A DNA stretch of 64,000 bases from Rhabdobacter roseus. Lineage in GTDB: Bacteria > Bacteroidota > Bacteroidia > Cytophagales > Spirosomataceae. The position numbers and the translations under genes are program-made. Positions 17,496 to 26,431 of this stretch are shown piece after piece (the stretch's first letter is position 1; every line of letters begins with the position of its first letter). The stretch lies in the NCBI RefSeq assembly GCF_014202275.1, contig NZ_JACHGF010000002.1:1-64000 (forward strand), in the 5' to 3' direction. The notes beneath the pieces were generated by a model. That model worked only from the letters and a program-made list of their open reading frames with translations. It was not told where the DNA came from and did not search any database.

Positions 17496-17894
17496 TTAAT
17501 AGTTCCAGGTCAGGCACTCCCATTTGGTCTTCGCCTCCTTACGTCGGCCATCCACGCAGAGTGCTTTCAGGTGGTCCTCACTTTTCCAGCCATACCGGGT
17601 TCGGTCTTCCATCAGGATTTCTTCCGGATAGCTGCTCAGTGGGAAAGGGCCTTTCATCGTGGCGCAGGCCACCGGGTTGGTAATTTCCTCCTGCTGCGAG
17701 AGGTAGATTTCGTCGGATTCTTTGTGTTGAGCCCGGCTGTGAAAAGTCTAGTCCACCTTGTCGGCGAGGTCGTCGAAATCGCACCTACGTACCTTGTAGG
17801 TGATCAGCCGGTGGTTGATGGCATCGTTCACCACTTCGGCCCGGGAGGGGGGGCTTGCCCCAGAGCACGACACCGGCTTAGCGGCGCCTTTCAT
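17496..17894 (-). pseudogene. Broken gene of unknown function with one in-frame stop
   Basis: From the ATG at 17892-17894 the minus strand gives 48 codons, a TAG at 17748-17750, then 83 more codons in the same frame to the stop at 17496-17498. Both halves read like one protein: INHRLITYKVRRCDFDDLAD before the stop, and KESDEIYLSQQEEITNP, GWKSEDHLKALCVDGRRKE and KWECLTWNY after it. I do not recognise the family. The 5' end abuts the first copy of the dispersed repeat (from about 17904). A long plus-strand open frame over the same bases is its shadow. Confidence 0.5.
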
Positions 17895-17903
17895 GGCCCG
17901 GCA

Positions 17904-18396
17904 TCTCCCAAGTACCCTACCACCGCCCGCCGCAGCATGAACTTCATCCTTAAAAGGAGTACTTTATAATGTAACCATTAGGAAACCAGTAAAGTGCTCC
18001 CTAAAAATGGGGGGGGCAATATCAAAAAGGTTACGTACTATTGGGCAATACTTAATCTCCTCCCCATGCAGAGCTTCCTCCCTTTACACCTACTCGGTGG
18101 CCCCTACCGAGGCACCCCGCTTCATGATGCGCTTTCCCGGGCCGCCCTGCCAGATATTACCCACCGTTTAGGGTACCGCGCTAGATTGCTGGGCGTCTGG
18201 TTTGCGTTTCGCCCAGGTACTTGGATGAGGCTACTTTCCAAGGACTTGGGATAACCATCTCCTGTATCGTAGCATAATCCGTCATCCGCGCCTTTTTTCT
18301 TGATGTTATCATAGAGATCCACGGTGGGAGATTAGTCGGTCGAAGACTTATTTTATGTTTAGCCACCCGTTTTTGTCAACGGGCGGCAGCGGGGGC
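17904..18396 (+). repeat. Dispersed structured repeat, copy 1
   Basis: Shares with the copies at 37836, 39308 and 43679 the same order of blocks. These are an opening ctcccaagtacc-type block, a CCCTAAAAATGGGG hairpin, a start-codon-like atg, and the hairpin CTCGGT/ACCGAG (18093-18098 with 18106-18111). Then come gcgctttcccgggccgcc and a tail with gtcgaagactta, then agccacccgtttttgtcaac and a closing gcggcagcggggg. The CTCGGT/ACCGAG pair differs from copies 2 and 4 (CTCGGC/GCCGAG) by a matched change on both arms. The repeat ends at the edge of another broken gene. Confidence 0.8.
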
Positions 18397-18882
18397 TTTT
18401 ATGGATTGATCAACTACAAAACAGACCCCTCGTTACTGCTGCTGTACCGGCAGGGACTCGAAGTCGCCTGGCAACACCTCAGCAAACAGAAAAACATGCG
18501 ATTTACACCGCTCTGGCCAACCGATTCAGGGAGCCCAAAAGCGGTCTGAAAACAAAGGGTTATTCCCGGAGAACAGGCTGTATGCCTCCAAGGTGGTCAA
18601 GGCGCCTTACAGGGGAAATTGCCGGGCCGATTTTATCCTGGGAAATCTACAGAAAATTCCGTTGGATTCAATTGACTACACCATGGACAATACCCATCGG
18701 CTGGATGTGGTTTTTGACACCTCGCCCATGCAGGAAAAAGGTGGGCTGGCGAATGGACAGCCACGCCTTACCCATCAATGAACGGGGCCACGTGTGCCAG
18801 GATCGCGACGGCCACGAAGCGCATGAGGGGACGTTGTTTCTGCGGCCCTCCTACCACGGTTTGCTGGAGGATACCGGATAGC
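18390..18882 (+). pseudogene. Multiply frameshifted gene; motif PLDxIDYTMDNTHRLDV
   Basis: Plus-strand fragments in changing frames read in a sensible order. They are FYGLINYKTDPSLLLLYRQG with LEVAWQHLSKQ, then ANRFREPKSG, then GNLQKIPLDSIDYTMDNTHR with LDVVFDTSPMQEKGG, then MDSHALPINERGHVCQD and HEGTLFLRPSYHGLLED. At least three frameshifts are needed. The motif and the ending resemble a family of large secreted Bacteroidota proteins of uncharacterised, possibly hydrolase-like, role, but I cannot name it with certainty. The 5' end is cut by repeat copy 1. Confidence 0.45.
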
Positions 18883-19078
18883 CGGTGGGGAAGTAGGGTC
18901 TTGACCGTGGGCGGCAAGATGGATAGGCTACCACGCTCTCGTTGGCAATTAACGTAGAAAAAGGCTGGAGTTGGGATATGGATGGGATAGCCTCCTAGCT
19001 GGTACTAAAAGGGTTTGGCAGCATCCCATCTGCGTTGGGAGACAGTTTGCCGCCAGGTGAGTTTTGACCGAATTACGA

Positions 19079-19519
19079 TTACTTACTTGCGAGGAGTATC
19101 CGGGGAAAAGCGACTATCCCTCCCACGAGGACGGGCCGCCCCCACATAGCATGCAGCCAATGGACGGCCTGGAGAATGGTAATTTCGACCAAAAACCAGA
19201 TCGCGAGCCCACCTAATGCTAACCCGGCCAACCGCCAGGCGGACTTTTTCCGCCGAAGGACCGCCATCAGGGCCATGATATTCAAGACCCCTAAGCCAAA
19301 CAGAAGGAGGCCGGGAACCAGAAAGTCGCGAAAAACCCCGCGCATCATGTCCACAGGCATACCCAACTAGTGGCCGTCGGGAGCAGCGACGAGCAGGCTA
19401 CCGCCCAACAGGGCCCCTGCGGCCTCATACCCAAGTACGCTAAGGAGTAGTTTTCGCGGTAGCTTGGGCTGAATAACGGGGGGATGGGTCTGCTCGTTGG
19501 TTTTGTCGTGGTAAGTCAT
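19079..19519 (-). pseudogene. Small membrane protein interrupted by one TAG codon
   Basis: From the ATG at 19517-19519 the minus strand gives 50 codons (MTYHDKTNEQTHPP..., then hydrophobic LLLSVLGYEAAGALLGGSLL), a TAG at 19367-19369, and 95 more codons in the same frame. The second part contains three hydrophobic segments: FLVPGLLLFGLGVLNIMALM, RLAGLALGGLAIWFLVEIT and VLVGGIVAFPRILLA. The two halves make one plausible four-helix protein of about 145 residues. Either it is newly inactivated or the second half restarts at the TTG at 19366. The family is not recognised. Confidence 0.55.
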
Positions 19520-19654
19520 CGTTCTTGATCGGTCATGGTCGACATGAAATTAGAAAGAGCCTGTTGGCTAAATTAGGATTTGGCACGTTTTGCAGCATGA
19601 TTTCTATCATCCTTTTCTCTTCCCGGGAGAAAACCGTAGCCTCTTTCTAATGTT

Positions 19655-19804
19655 TTAGCGGCCAATAATTTTGAGCAGCGAATAGGGTAAATTCGACGGG
19701 CCCTTTCCCGGATCTTTGACCATACAGCCATCCTGCATGGCCCGGTGCCCGACCACCATGACCCAACGTTTGCCGGTTGGGCCAAAGGTCAACAGTACCA
19801 CCAT
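19655..19804 (-). CDS. Short open frame, possibly a cysteine-peptidase-like remnant
   Basis: From the ATG at 19802-19804 the frame encodes 49 residues with KRWVMVVGHRAMQDGCMVKD followed by PGKG; the open frame extends upstream to 19855. The pattern (H/R)WV-VVG---DG--V-DPG-G resembles the C-terminal half of peptidase C39-like domains (HWVvvtG...DPG.G), but the match is short. It may be a gene fragment, or chance. Confidence 0.25.
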   Translation of the reverse strand: MVVLLTFGPTGKRWVMVVGHRAMQDGCMVKDPGKGPSNLPYSLLKIIGR

Positions 19805-19906
19805 AATGGCTAACACCTGGCATTTACGCTCGTTGCCCTGATTGTCGATGCGTTTTTATGCGATTTCCGCAGGTGCGAAAATCATTTTTGAACAGGAAGG
19901 GTAGTT

Positions 19907-21121
19907 CTACCTTTGCTTGGACGCCAAAAATCGTAGGTCGGCTTCATATACCCTTCCTTCCTGATCGGACGCCAGCACAATCCAGGGGGCATTCAAGGGG
20001 AACGGTTGCTTCGGTCCCGTTACATCGTTGATACGGTTCGTGGCCTTCCAGCCGGCCGTATCGGGTGCCATGACGGTCGTTAAACCTACAAGCACCGCGG
20101 CCTGGGTTGTATCGATCCGGCCAAACACAATGTCTCCCCGAGGGGCATTTTCACGGTTGTACACCGTATGGCCCGCCAGGACCAGATTTTCGGTGGCCAC
20201 CACGATGGGGCGGCTGGGTTCCCGAACCGCTCCCAGGGGAGCGTAAGGAAAATTGGCCCAACGACCCTGCTTCGAACGGACCCGCAGGACCAGTTGTTCC
20301 TTGCCTTTTTCATCCAGGCTGTTTTTAGTGGCCAGCCAAAGGGTCCCATCGGTGGTCAGAACGGAGTTGAGATGGTCATCGGCTGTTTTATGGCCGGCTT
20401 CAATCACCTCTTCGGGATTCCACTGATGGCTGGGTTGCCGGTCCTGATGCATCCTGATTTTTATGGCTTCCTGGCGCTGATCCGACCAAATGACCCCGAT
20501 GCCGTCCGGTAGCAGCGAAACCAGGCAAATATCATCCTTATCGAGTCCTTCGGCCAGCATGAGGGGATTGGTCCAGGATGTCCCCTTCGCCTTGGCACTC
20601 CATACACACACCTTCCCACCGGCATCCGCCGCGACCCACCAGCGCCCGGCTCTATCCTGCACGATGGTAGCCGTTTCTATGGCTTCGCCAGCAATAGGGG
20701 GAGCCAACGTAACGAGTACCTGCGCCTTCCAGTGGTTTCGTTTTTTTTCAAGCTTAAATACCACCAAGGAATGGGTGCCTACGCCCACCGCTACGGTTTC
20801 AGTTTCGTTGGCCCACACATCCACCCGGCCGGGAACCCCCTTGAGTGATTCCCGAATCTCCGGGGCTTCTACCCATCCGTTCGGGGTGCGTTGCCACAAC
20901 GAAGGTCCCGTGGAGGTAGGTAGCAGGGCCCACCAGGTGCCTGAGCGGTACCACAGCTTCGACTGGGGTTTATCGGCCGTAGGGGAGGGGGTATCCACCT
21001 GCAAAACGGGCCGGGTTGGAAGGGGCGGAGCTGGGGCATAGGAGCGCTGCGCCACCACCGGAGGAAGGGTAACGCCCAAGCCTTCCATCGCCAGGAATGT
21101 AAGAAGTAGTTTTTTTAGCAT
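19907..21121 (-). CDS. Secreted propeller-like protein at the end of the Sus locus
   Basis: 404 residues with a signal peptide ending VVAQ (MLKKLLLTFLAMEGLGV...). The mature part has recurring Trp/Gly-rich strand units such as KLWYRSGTWWALLPTSTGPS, DRAGRWWVAADAGGKVCVWS, LLPDGIGVIWSDQRQEAIKI and LTTDGTLWLATKNS. These suggest a beta-propeller of the sialidase/BNR type. I see no complete catalytic set, so binding rather than hydrolysis is possible. It lies downstream of susD on the same strand, behind a perfect hairpin, so expression may be partly uncoupled from the Sus genes. A role in handling the same substrate is likely but unproven. Confidence 0.75.
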   Translation of the reverse strand: MLKKLLLTFLAMEGLGVTLPPVVAQRSYAPAPPLPTRPVLQVDTPSPTADKPQSKLWYRSGTWWALLPTSTGPSLWQRTPNGWVEAPEIRESLKGVPGRVDVWANETETVAVGVGTHSLVVFKLEKKRNHWKAQVLVTLAPPIAGEAIETATIVQDRAGRWWVAADAGGKVCVWSAKAKGTSWTNPLMLAEGLDKDDICLVSLLPDGIGVIWSDQRQEAIKIRMHQDRQPSHQWNPEEVIEAGHKTADDHLNSVLTTDGTLWLATKNSLDEKGKEQLVLRVRSKQGRWANFPYAPLGAVREPSRPIVVATENLVLAGHTVYNRENAPRGDIVFGRIDTTQAAVLVGLTTVMAPDTAGWKATNRINDVTGPKQPFPLNAPWIVLASDQEGRVYEADLRFLASKQR

Positions 21122-21136
21122 CGGTCAAGCAATAAG

Positions 21137-21186
21137 GCCACTATGGTCGAGCGGGCAGGCTTTCTGGCCCGCTCGACCATAGTGGC
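21137..21186 (-). terminator. Perfect 20-bp hairpin after susD
   Basis: Arms 21137-21156 and 21167-21186 are exact reverse complements of 20 bases around the 10-base loop aggctttctg. The hairpin begins six bases beyond the susD stop and ends 16 bases before the next start. It can stop or limit transcription from the Sus operon. The loop shares CTTTCT with the secDF hairpin. Confidence 0.8.
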
Positions 21187-21191
21187 TAGGT

Positions 21192-22676
21192 TTAGTACCC
21201 CGTATTTTGTGTTAACACCCGGGGGTTTATGTCGATTTGCTGCTGAGGAATGGGAAATAAAAGGTGGTATTCCTGCATGGGATACTGCTTGCTTTGCAAT
21301 ACTTCCAGGGCTCTTCCGGTGCGGACCAGATCGAACCAGCGGTGCCCCTCCAACGCCAGCTCAAGCCTACGCTCCTTTTCCAGGGCAAGTCGGAACGCCC
21401 GCTGATCCGCTACTCTTAGGTCTTCGTCCGTGGCCGTTGGGCTCAGCGGAGCCAGCCCGGCCCGGGCTCGTACCTGATTCAGGTACGTAAAGGCTTCACC
21501 GGCGGGTTGAAACCCTACTTCATTCAGCGCCTCGGCATACAGGAGCAGCACATCGGCATAGCGGAGTACCGGCCAGTTATCATCGGCTCCCTGACCAGCC
21601 GTAAAGGCTCCTAAGAATTTTTTGGTATGACGTCCCGATAAACCCCTTACCGCGTTGCCATTTTGGTCGGTATAGCCTTCGGCTACCGAGACGGCTTTCC
21701 GAAGGTCAGAATCGGAATAGGCCGCCAGCAGATCTTCGGTGGGGGTATTGTAGCCCCCTTCCGTGGAAGCCGCCCCCACCAGGACCGCACTGGACAGGTA
21801 GGGGGTAAACCGGACGGAGTAGTTGCTGCCGGTTCCTGATCCGGCCTGTTTTTTAAACTGGACTTCAAACAGGGACTCCCGGCTATTCTTATGGGTTGTT
21901 TTCCATAAATCCGCAAAATGAGGCAGGAGTTGGTACCGTCCGGAACTAATGACCTCTTTCAGAACCTGAGCCGACTCGGCAAACTTGCGCCGGGTGAGAT
22001 ACACTTTTCCGAGTAAGCCTTTGGCCGCGCCGGAGGTCGCTTTTCCCACCTGAGCCGCGGCATAGGTGGCGGGGAGGTGGGTGGTCGCAAATTGAAGGTC
22101 CGCCTCGATGGAGGCATAGATGTCCTGGACCGGCGTACGTCCCATCCCGTAAGCCAGGTCAATGCTTTTTACCTCCTTCACGATCAAGGGCACGTCGCCA
22201 AAAATACGAACCAGGTTGAAGTAATACAGGGCTCTCAGAAACCGGGCTTCGGCGATATACTGGTTTTTCAACGGCTCGCTGTCAAACAGGACGGGTTCAA
22301 TCCGATCCAACACAATATTACAGCGGGCAATGCCTTCGTAATGGTGGTTCCAGACCGTGGAGACAATGGTACTGGTGGGCTGGTCACGAAATTCACTCAT
22401 TTCAAAGAAGGCGGTCCGCGCCCCCGCGGTCGTACCTACCGTGGTATTGTCCGAGTGCAAATCACCCATGAGGGGTACATAGTCATGAAATACCCCACTG
22501 GCGCGTAACGATACGTAGGCTCCGTTGACGGCTACCTCAAAATCCTTCTCGGTCTTATAGAAATTTTCAACGTTGGCGTTGGACAGGGGACTCAGGTTCA
22601 GAAACTGATCCGTACACGAACCCAACAAAAAGAGCAGGCCTATCACCCGCCGGGAGAGCATATAGTTCATAGCCAT
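21192..22676 (-). CDS. SusD/RagB-family substrate-binding lipoprotein
   Basis: 494 residues. The start is the ATG at 22676, with others at residues 3 and 6. The lipobox LFLLGSC near residue 21 marks a surface lipoprotein, followed by FLNLSPLS and the NFYKTEKDFEVAVNGAY stretch common in SusD. TPR-like helices follow, with RFLRALYYFNLVRIFGDVPL, VGKATSGAAKGLLGKVYLT and the C-terminal LRYADVLLLYAEALNE and LALEKERRLELALEGHRWFD. It caps the SusC channel and captures the nutrient. SusC ends six bases upstream, the normal operon order. The substrate (glycan or other) cannot be told from sequence. Confidence 0.95.
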   Translation of the reverse strand: MAMNYMLSRRVIGLLFLLGSCTDQFLNLSPLSNANVENFYKTEKDFEVAVNGAYVSLRASGVFHDYVPLMGDLHSDNTTVGTTAGARTAFFEMSEFRDQPTSTIVSTVWNHHYEGIARCNIVLDRIEPVLFDSEPLKNQYIAEARFLRALYYFNLVRIFGDVPLIVKEVKSIDLAYGMGRTPVQDIYASIEADLQFATTHLPATYAAAQVGKATSGAAKGLLGKVYLTRRKFAESAQVLKEVISSGRYQLLPHFADLWKTTHKNSRESLFEVQFKKQAGSGTGSNYSVRFTPYLSSAVLVGAASTEGGYNTPTEDLLAAYSDSDLRKAVSVAEGYTDQNGNAVRGLSGRHTKKFLGAFTAGQGADDNWPVLRYADVLLLYAEALNEVGFQPAGEAFTYLNQVRARAGLAPLSPTATDEDLRVADQRAFRLALEKERRLELALEGHRWFDLVRTGRALEVLQSKQYPMQEYHLLFPIPQQQIDINPRVLTQNTGY

Positions 22677-22682
22677 AAAAGG

Positions 22683-25600
22683 TTAGAAGGTCAGGTTTAG
22701 TCCAAGGGTATAGGTACGGGCTAAGGGATATACATCCATGTCCGATCCGGGCGACAGCGAGGTATTATAGCGATTTTGGGAGGCCTCCGGATTATACATG
22801 GAGTACTGGGTAAACGTAAATAGATTTTGCCCGGTTAGCACTACTTTTGCCTGGGCAATTTTCAGCCGGGTCAGCAGGGACGGATGGAAGGAGTAGCCCA
22901 GGGTAATGTTCTTCAGGCGCACAAAGGAAGCATCTTCCAGGTAGTGCGTAGAAGCCAGCCGACGGTACCCGTTGATATCCAGATTGGCGCGGAATACCTG
23001 CCCATTGCCCGGTTCTTCGGCCGATCGCCACCGGTCTCGTGCTTCGCCCAGCTGGTTGAGCCGCCCGTGCACAATGCCTACCCCGTGCTTGGTAAGATTC
23101 AGGATTTCAATACCCTGGACTCCGTGCAGAAACACCCTCAGGTCAAAGTTTTTAAATCGGAAGATGTTATCTAAGCCAAAGGTATAGTCAGGGAAGTGGT
23201 TTCCGATAAGGGTACGGTCATCCATCGAGATCATCCCATCGCCGCTGACATCCCGAATGATGGGATCCCCCGGTTTATCGGTTGTCAGATGCGGTCGGGC
23301 GGCAATTTCATCCGCCGTATTGTAAATGCCCTCAAAAACAAACCCGTAAAAACTACCGATAGGCTGCCCAACCTGCGTGATGTGGGTGCCCTCCATGGTA
23401 GACATACCCGTGGTAATAATCGGATCCCCCTCGGGGCCCAGCGCCAGTACTTTGTTGCGGTTGTACGAAATATTGAAGGCCGTCGTCCAGCCGAACTTCC
23501 CCACCAGGTTTCGGGTCGTTACCATCCACTCCATTCCCTGGTTTCGTACCCGTCCGATGTTCCGTAAGCTTGAGGTGACCCCCGTGATGCTGGGTACGGG
23601 AACGTTGAGAAGCAGGTTGGAATTCACTTTGCTATACAGGTCATAGACCAGTTCTACCCGCCCTTTCAGGATGCGTACATCCAACCCGGCATCCCATTGC
23701 CGGGACGTTTCCCAGCTAAGGAGCGCATTGCTAAAGGTAGACGGTACCTGCGCATTGACAATCGCATTACCGAGCACGTACGAGGCTCTACTCAACAGCC
23801 CAATGGAGCCGTAGTTGGCAATAAAGTTATTTCCCGTCACCCCGTAACTCGCCCGTATTTTCAAGTCGTCGATTTGGTTTACATTTTTGAGAAAACGTTC
23901 CTCGGATAGTCGCCATCCGGCCGAAAGGGAAGGGAAAAGGCCCCATTTTCGATTTTCCCCAAACCGGGAGGAGCCATCCCGGCGAATGGCGGCATTGAGG
24001 TAATACTTATCCTTGATGGCGTAGGTGAGTCTTGAGAAATACGACGCCAACGCCCACGCTGACTCCGTCGTCGTACCACTCACAATCTGCCCCGCATTGA
24101 GTGTCCTGACCAGATCATTGGGGTAGTTGTTGGTCCGGATTCGGGAGTCCGTTCCCATCGCGTGCTGGGCCGATTGTCCTACCAGCACATCAAGCCGGTG
24201 GTCGGAGAACCATTCCCTGCTGTAGCTGAGGGTGTTTTCCAGTACCCAATTGAGATTGGAGCTGGTGCCAAACTCGCCGCCGGGAAGGTTACCTGGAAAG
24301 ATAACCGACGTGTAAAAAGCATCCTCCAGCGCATTATAGTCCACGCCGGTATTGAACGTATACGTCAGATTCTTGTCTTTCAGGAGATCCACGGAAACCT
24401 TGGCGTTGGTGATCAGGCGCAGGTTTTTGTCCGTGCCCCGGGCTTGTTCCAGCAAACTGACCGGGTTATACGCCGCCGAGGAGTTATACCCAAAATCAAG
24501 GAAGGAAGGGTAGGATCCATCCGGATTCCGTACCGGGAAAATGCCGGGTAGGGCCAGCGCACTGCCGATGGCCCCCTCGTTCCAGCGGCCGTCGCCTCTC
24601 ACCTTGTCACTCACGGAATAGGTAGGCGAAAAATTTACGTTGAACCGCACCCGATCCGTCAAAGCGCCGTCCAGGTTCAGGCGGGCCGAGTAGCGTTTAA
24701 ATCCGGTATTCAGGAGGATCCCTCGTTGATCAAAATACCCGGCCGAAACCATGTATTTTATTTTATCGCTTCCCCCGGCCGCACTGAGGTTATAGTCCGA
24801 GATAGGCGCTGTCCGGTATATTTCGTCCTGCCAGTCGGTACGCGTCCATTGCTCGGGCGCTAAAAAGTAGGGGGCAATCTGGTACAGGGCCGGTCGCGCG
24901 GAGTTGGGGTCGCTGGGACTTCCGCCCCGATCCACCCAGGCATTTTGAACGGCTTCGATCGCTAGCTCCACGTACTCATCGGGATTCAGCACATCCACTT
25001 TTTTCGAAAGCTGCTGAATGCCCGTATACGTGCTGAATTCAATCCGGGGCTTACCCGAAGTACCCCGGCGGGTCGTAACAATCACGACCCCGTTCGCCCC
25101 TCGGGAGCCATAAATGGCCGTGGCCGAGGCATCTTTCAGGATTTCGATCGACTCTATATCGTTGGTATTAAGATTACTTAATCCTTCCACGTTCAAAGGA
25201 AAACCATCCACCACGTACAGCGGATTGTTGCCGGCGGTGATAGACCCCGTGCCCCGGATCCGCACGTTCAGCGGAGCACCCGGTCCGCCGTTGACCTGCG
25301 AAATTTGGACCCCGGCTACCTGCCCCGTGAGCGCCTCCGAAAAGGAACTTACGTTAAAGCCTTCCAGCTTGGCCCGGTTAACGGAGGTAACCGCACTGGT
25401 GAGCTCTTTTTTACGCTGGGTCCCGTAGCCCACCACCACCACCTCTTCCAGGGCCCGGGTGTCGGGACTAAGGGCCACGTCCAGGGTGGTTTTGCTTCCT
25501 ACCATGACTTCCCTGCTGAGGTACCCGACAAAGCTAAAAACGAGCGTGGCGGTGGCGTCAGGAACGTCCAATTGGTAGTAGCCCTTTCCGTCGGTCGTGG

Positions 25601-26108
25601 TACCGGCCTGGGAGCCCTTCACCAACACACTCACGCCGGGAAGTACCTCCCCCTTGTCATCGCTTACGGTTCCTCTGATCGCCAGGGCGGGCTTCGGTTC
25701 CCCAGCTGAAGCGGTGGTTCGGGGGGGCGTGCTTTCCTCCTGGGGCAGCAGGAGGATTCGCCCCGAAGCCATCTGATACGAAATGCCGAGGGGCCCCAGT
25801 AAGGTTTGTAACGTTTCCGACAGCGTCTTCGCCGAAACATGTAGGGTCACGGGTCGGTCAGCCTGGATATTTTTAGGACTGTACGCAAATTTGACAGCCG
25901 CCTGTTTTTCCAGTTGACGTAACACCTTTTGCAGCCCAACCCGCTCCGCGTGCAGCGTAATGGTCCGATCCATGACCTCCTGCGCCCTGCCTTCGTGTGA
26001 CGCGTAGGCAAGACTCACGAAAACCACGGAAAAGACCAACTGAATAAAGGAAATCTTCATAACCCGGCGGAGTGGTAGTCGGAATTCAGATTGTAATTTT
26101 TTTTTCAT
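22683..26108 (-). CDS. SusC/RagA-family TonB-linked transporter with STN signalling domain
   Basis: 1,141 residues from the ATG at 26106-26108; an earlier ATG at 26153 would put 15 extra residues before the signal peptide. After the signal (ISFIQLVFSVVFVSLAYASH) comes an STN (secretin/TonB short) domain (RTITLHAERVGLQKVLRQLE ... ILLLPQ). Next are a carboxypeptidase-regulatory-like domain (IRGTVSDDKGEVLPGVSVLV), the TonB-box/plug (VVVGYGTQRKKEL, NPLYVVDGFPLNVEGL, DASATAIYGSRGANGVVIVT) and a large barrel ending YTLGLNLTF. The STN domain is the part that talks to FecR, and a FecR/ECF pair lies just upstream, so this is a self-sensing uptake system. It pairs with SusD to import a nutrient. Confidence 0.96.
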   Translation of the reverse strand: MKKKLQSEFRLPLRRVMKISFIQLVFSVVFVSLAYASHEGRAQEVMDRTITLHAERVGLQKVLRQLEKQAAVKFAYSPKNIQADRPVTLHVSAKTLSETLQTLLGPLGISYQMASGRILLLPQEESTPPRTTASAGEPKPALAIRGTVSDDKGEVLPGVSVLVKGSQAGTTTDGKGYYQLDVPDATATLVFSFVGYLSREVMVGSKTTLDVALSPDTRALEEVVVVGYGTQRKKELTSAVTSVNRAKLEGFNVSSFSEALTGQVAGVQISQVNGGPGAPLNVRIRGTGSITAGNNPLYVVDGFPLNVEGLSNLNTNDIESIEILKDASATAIYGSRGANGVVIVTTRRGTSGKPRIEFSTYTGIQQLSKKVDVLNPDEYVELAIEAVQNAWVDRGGSPSDPNSARPALYQIAPYFLAPEQWTRTDWQDEIYRTAPISDYNLSAAGGSDKIKYMVSAGYFDQRGILLNTGFKRYSARLNLDGALTDRVRFNVNFSPTYSVSDKVRGDGRWNEGAIGSALALPGIFPVRNPDGSYPSFLDFGYNSSAAYNPVSLLEQARGTDKNLRLITNAKVSVDLLKDKNLTYTFNTGVDYNALEDAFYTSVIFPGNLPGGEFGTSSNLNWVLENTLSYSREWFSDHRLDVLVGQSAQHAMGTDSRIRTNNYPNDLVRTLNAGQIVSGTTTESAWALASYFSRLTYAIKDKYYLNAAIRRDGSSRFGENRKWGLFPSLSAGWRLSEERFLKNVNQIDDLKIRASYGVTGNNFIANYGSIGLLSRASYVLGNAIVNAQVPSTFSNALLSWETSRQWDAGLDVRILKGRVELVYDLYSKVNSNLLLNVPVPSITGVTSSLRNIGRVRNQGMEWMVTTRNLVGKFGWTTAFNISYNRNKVLALGPEGDPIITTGMSTMEGTHITQVGQPIGSFYGFVFEGIYNTADEIAARPHLTTDKPGDPIIRDVSGDGMISMDDRTLIGNHFPDYTFGLDNIFRFKNFDLRVFLHGVQGIEILNLTKHGVGIVHGRLNQLGEARDRWRSAEEPGNGQVFRANLDINGYRRLASTHYLEDASFVRLKNITLGYSFHPSLLTRLKIAQAKVVLTGQNLFTFTQYSMYNPEASQNRYNTSLSPGSDMDVYPLARTYTLGLNLTF

Positions 26109-26431
26109 ACTTTTGAAAAGTTCTGTTTTTAAGAGAAAACAAGGGCACACCATCCTTCCCGCTCGCGTCGATCGGACCCGTTCAGTACGATACGCGGGGA
26201 AAGAGGTCAGGGTTGGTGGTGTGGCAGCACTACCAACTCCTTTTGATTGGTAAACGGGTCCAATGGCTGCTTTTAGCTCATAGTAGTCTGGTTAGAGAGT
26301 TGGGATGATGTTACGGATTTAGGGTATGGGCCTGGACGTTTCCCCATCGGGGCTTCAAGTACGCAGGAAACGCGGTCGCTAGTTCGTTTTTGGTGTTAAC
26401 TTACCGTTACTTTTCAAAAAGCATCCTTCAT

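Noticed and set aside
17493-17969. 158-codon plus-strand open frame
   Set aside because: It is the exact opposite-strand register of a better minus-strand broken gene (17496-17894), whose residues look like protein.
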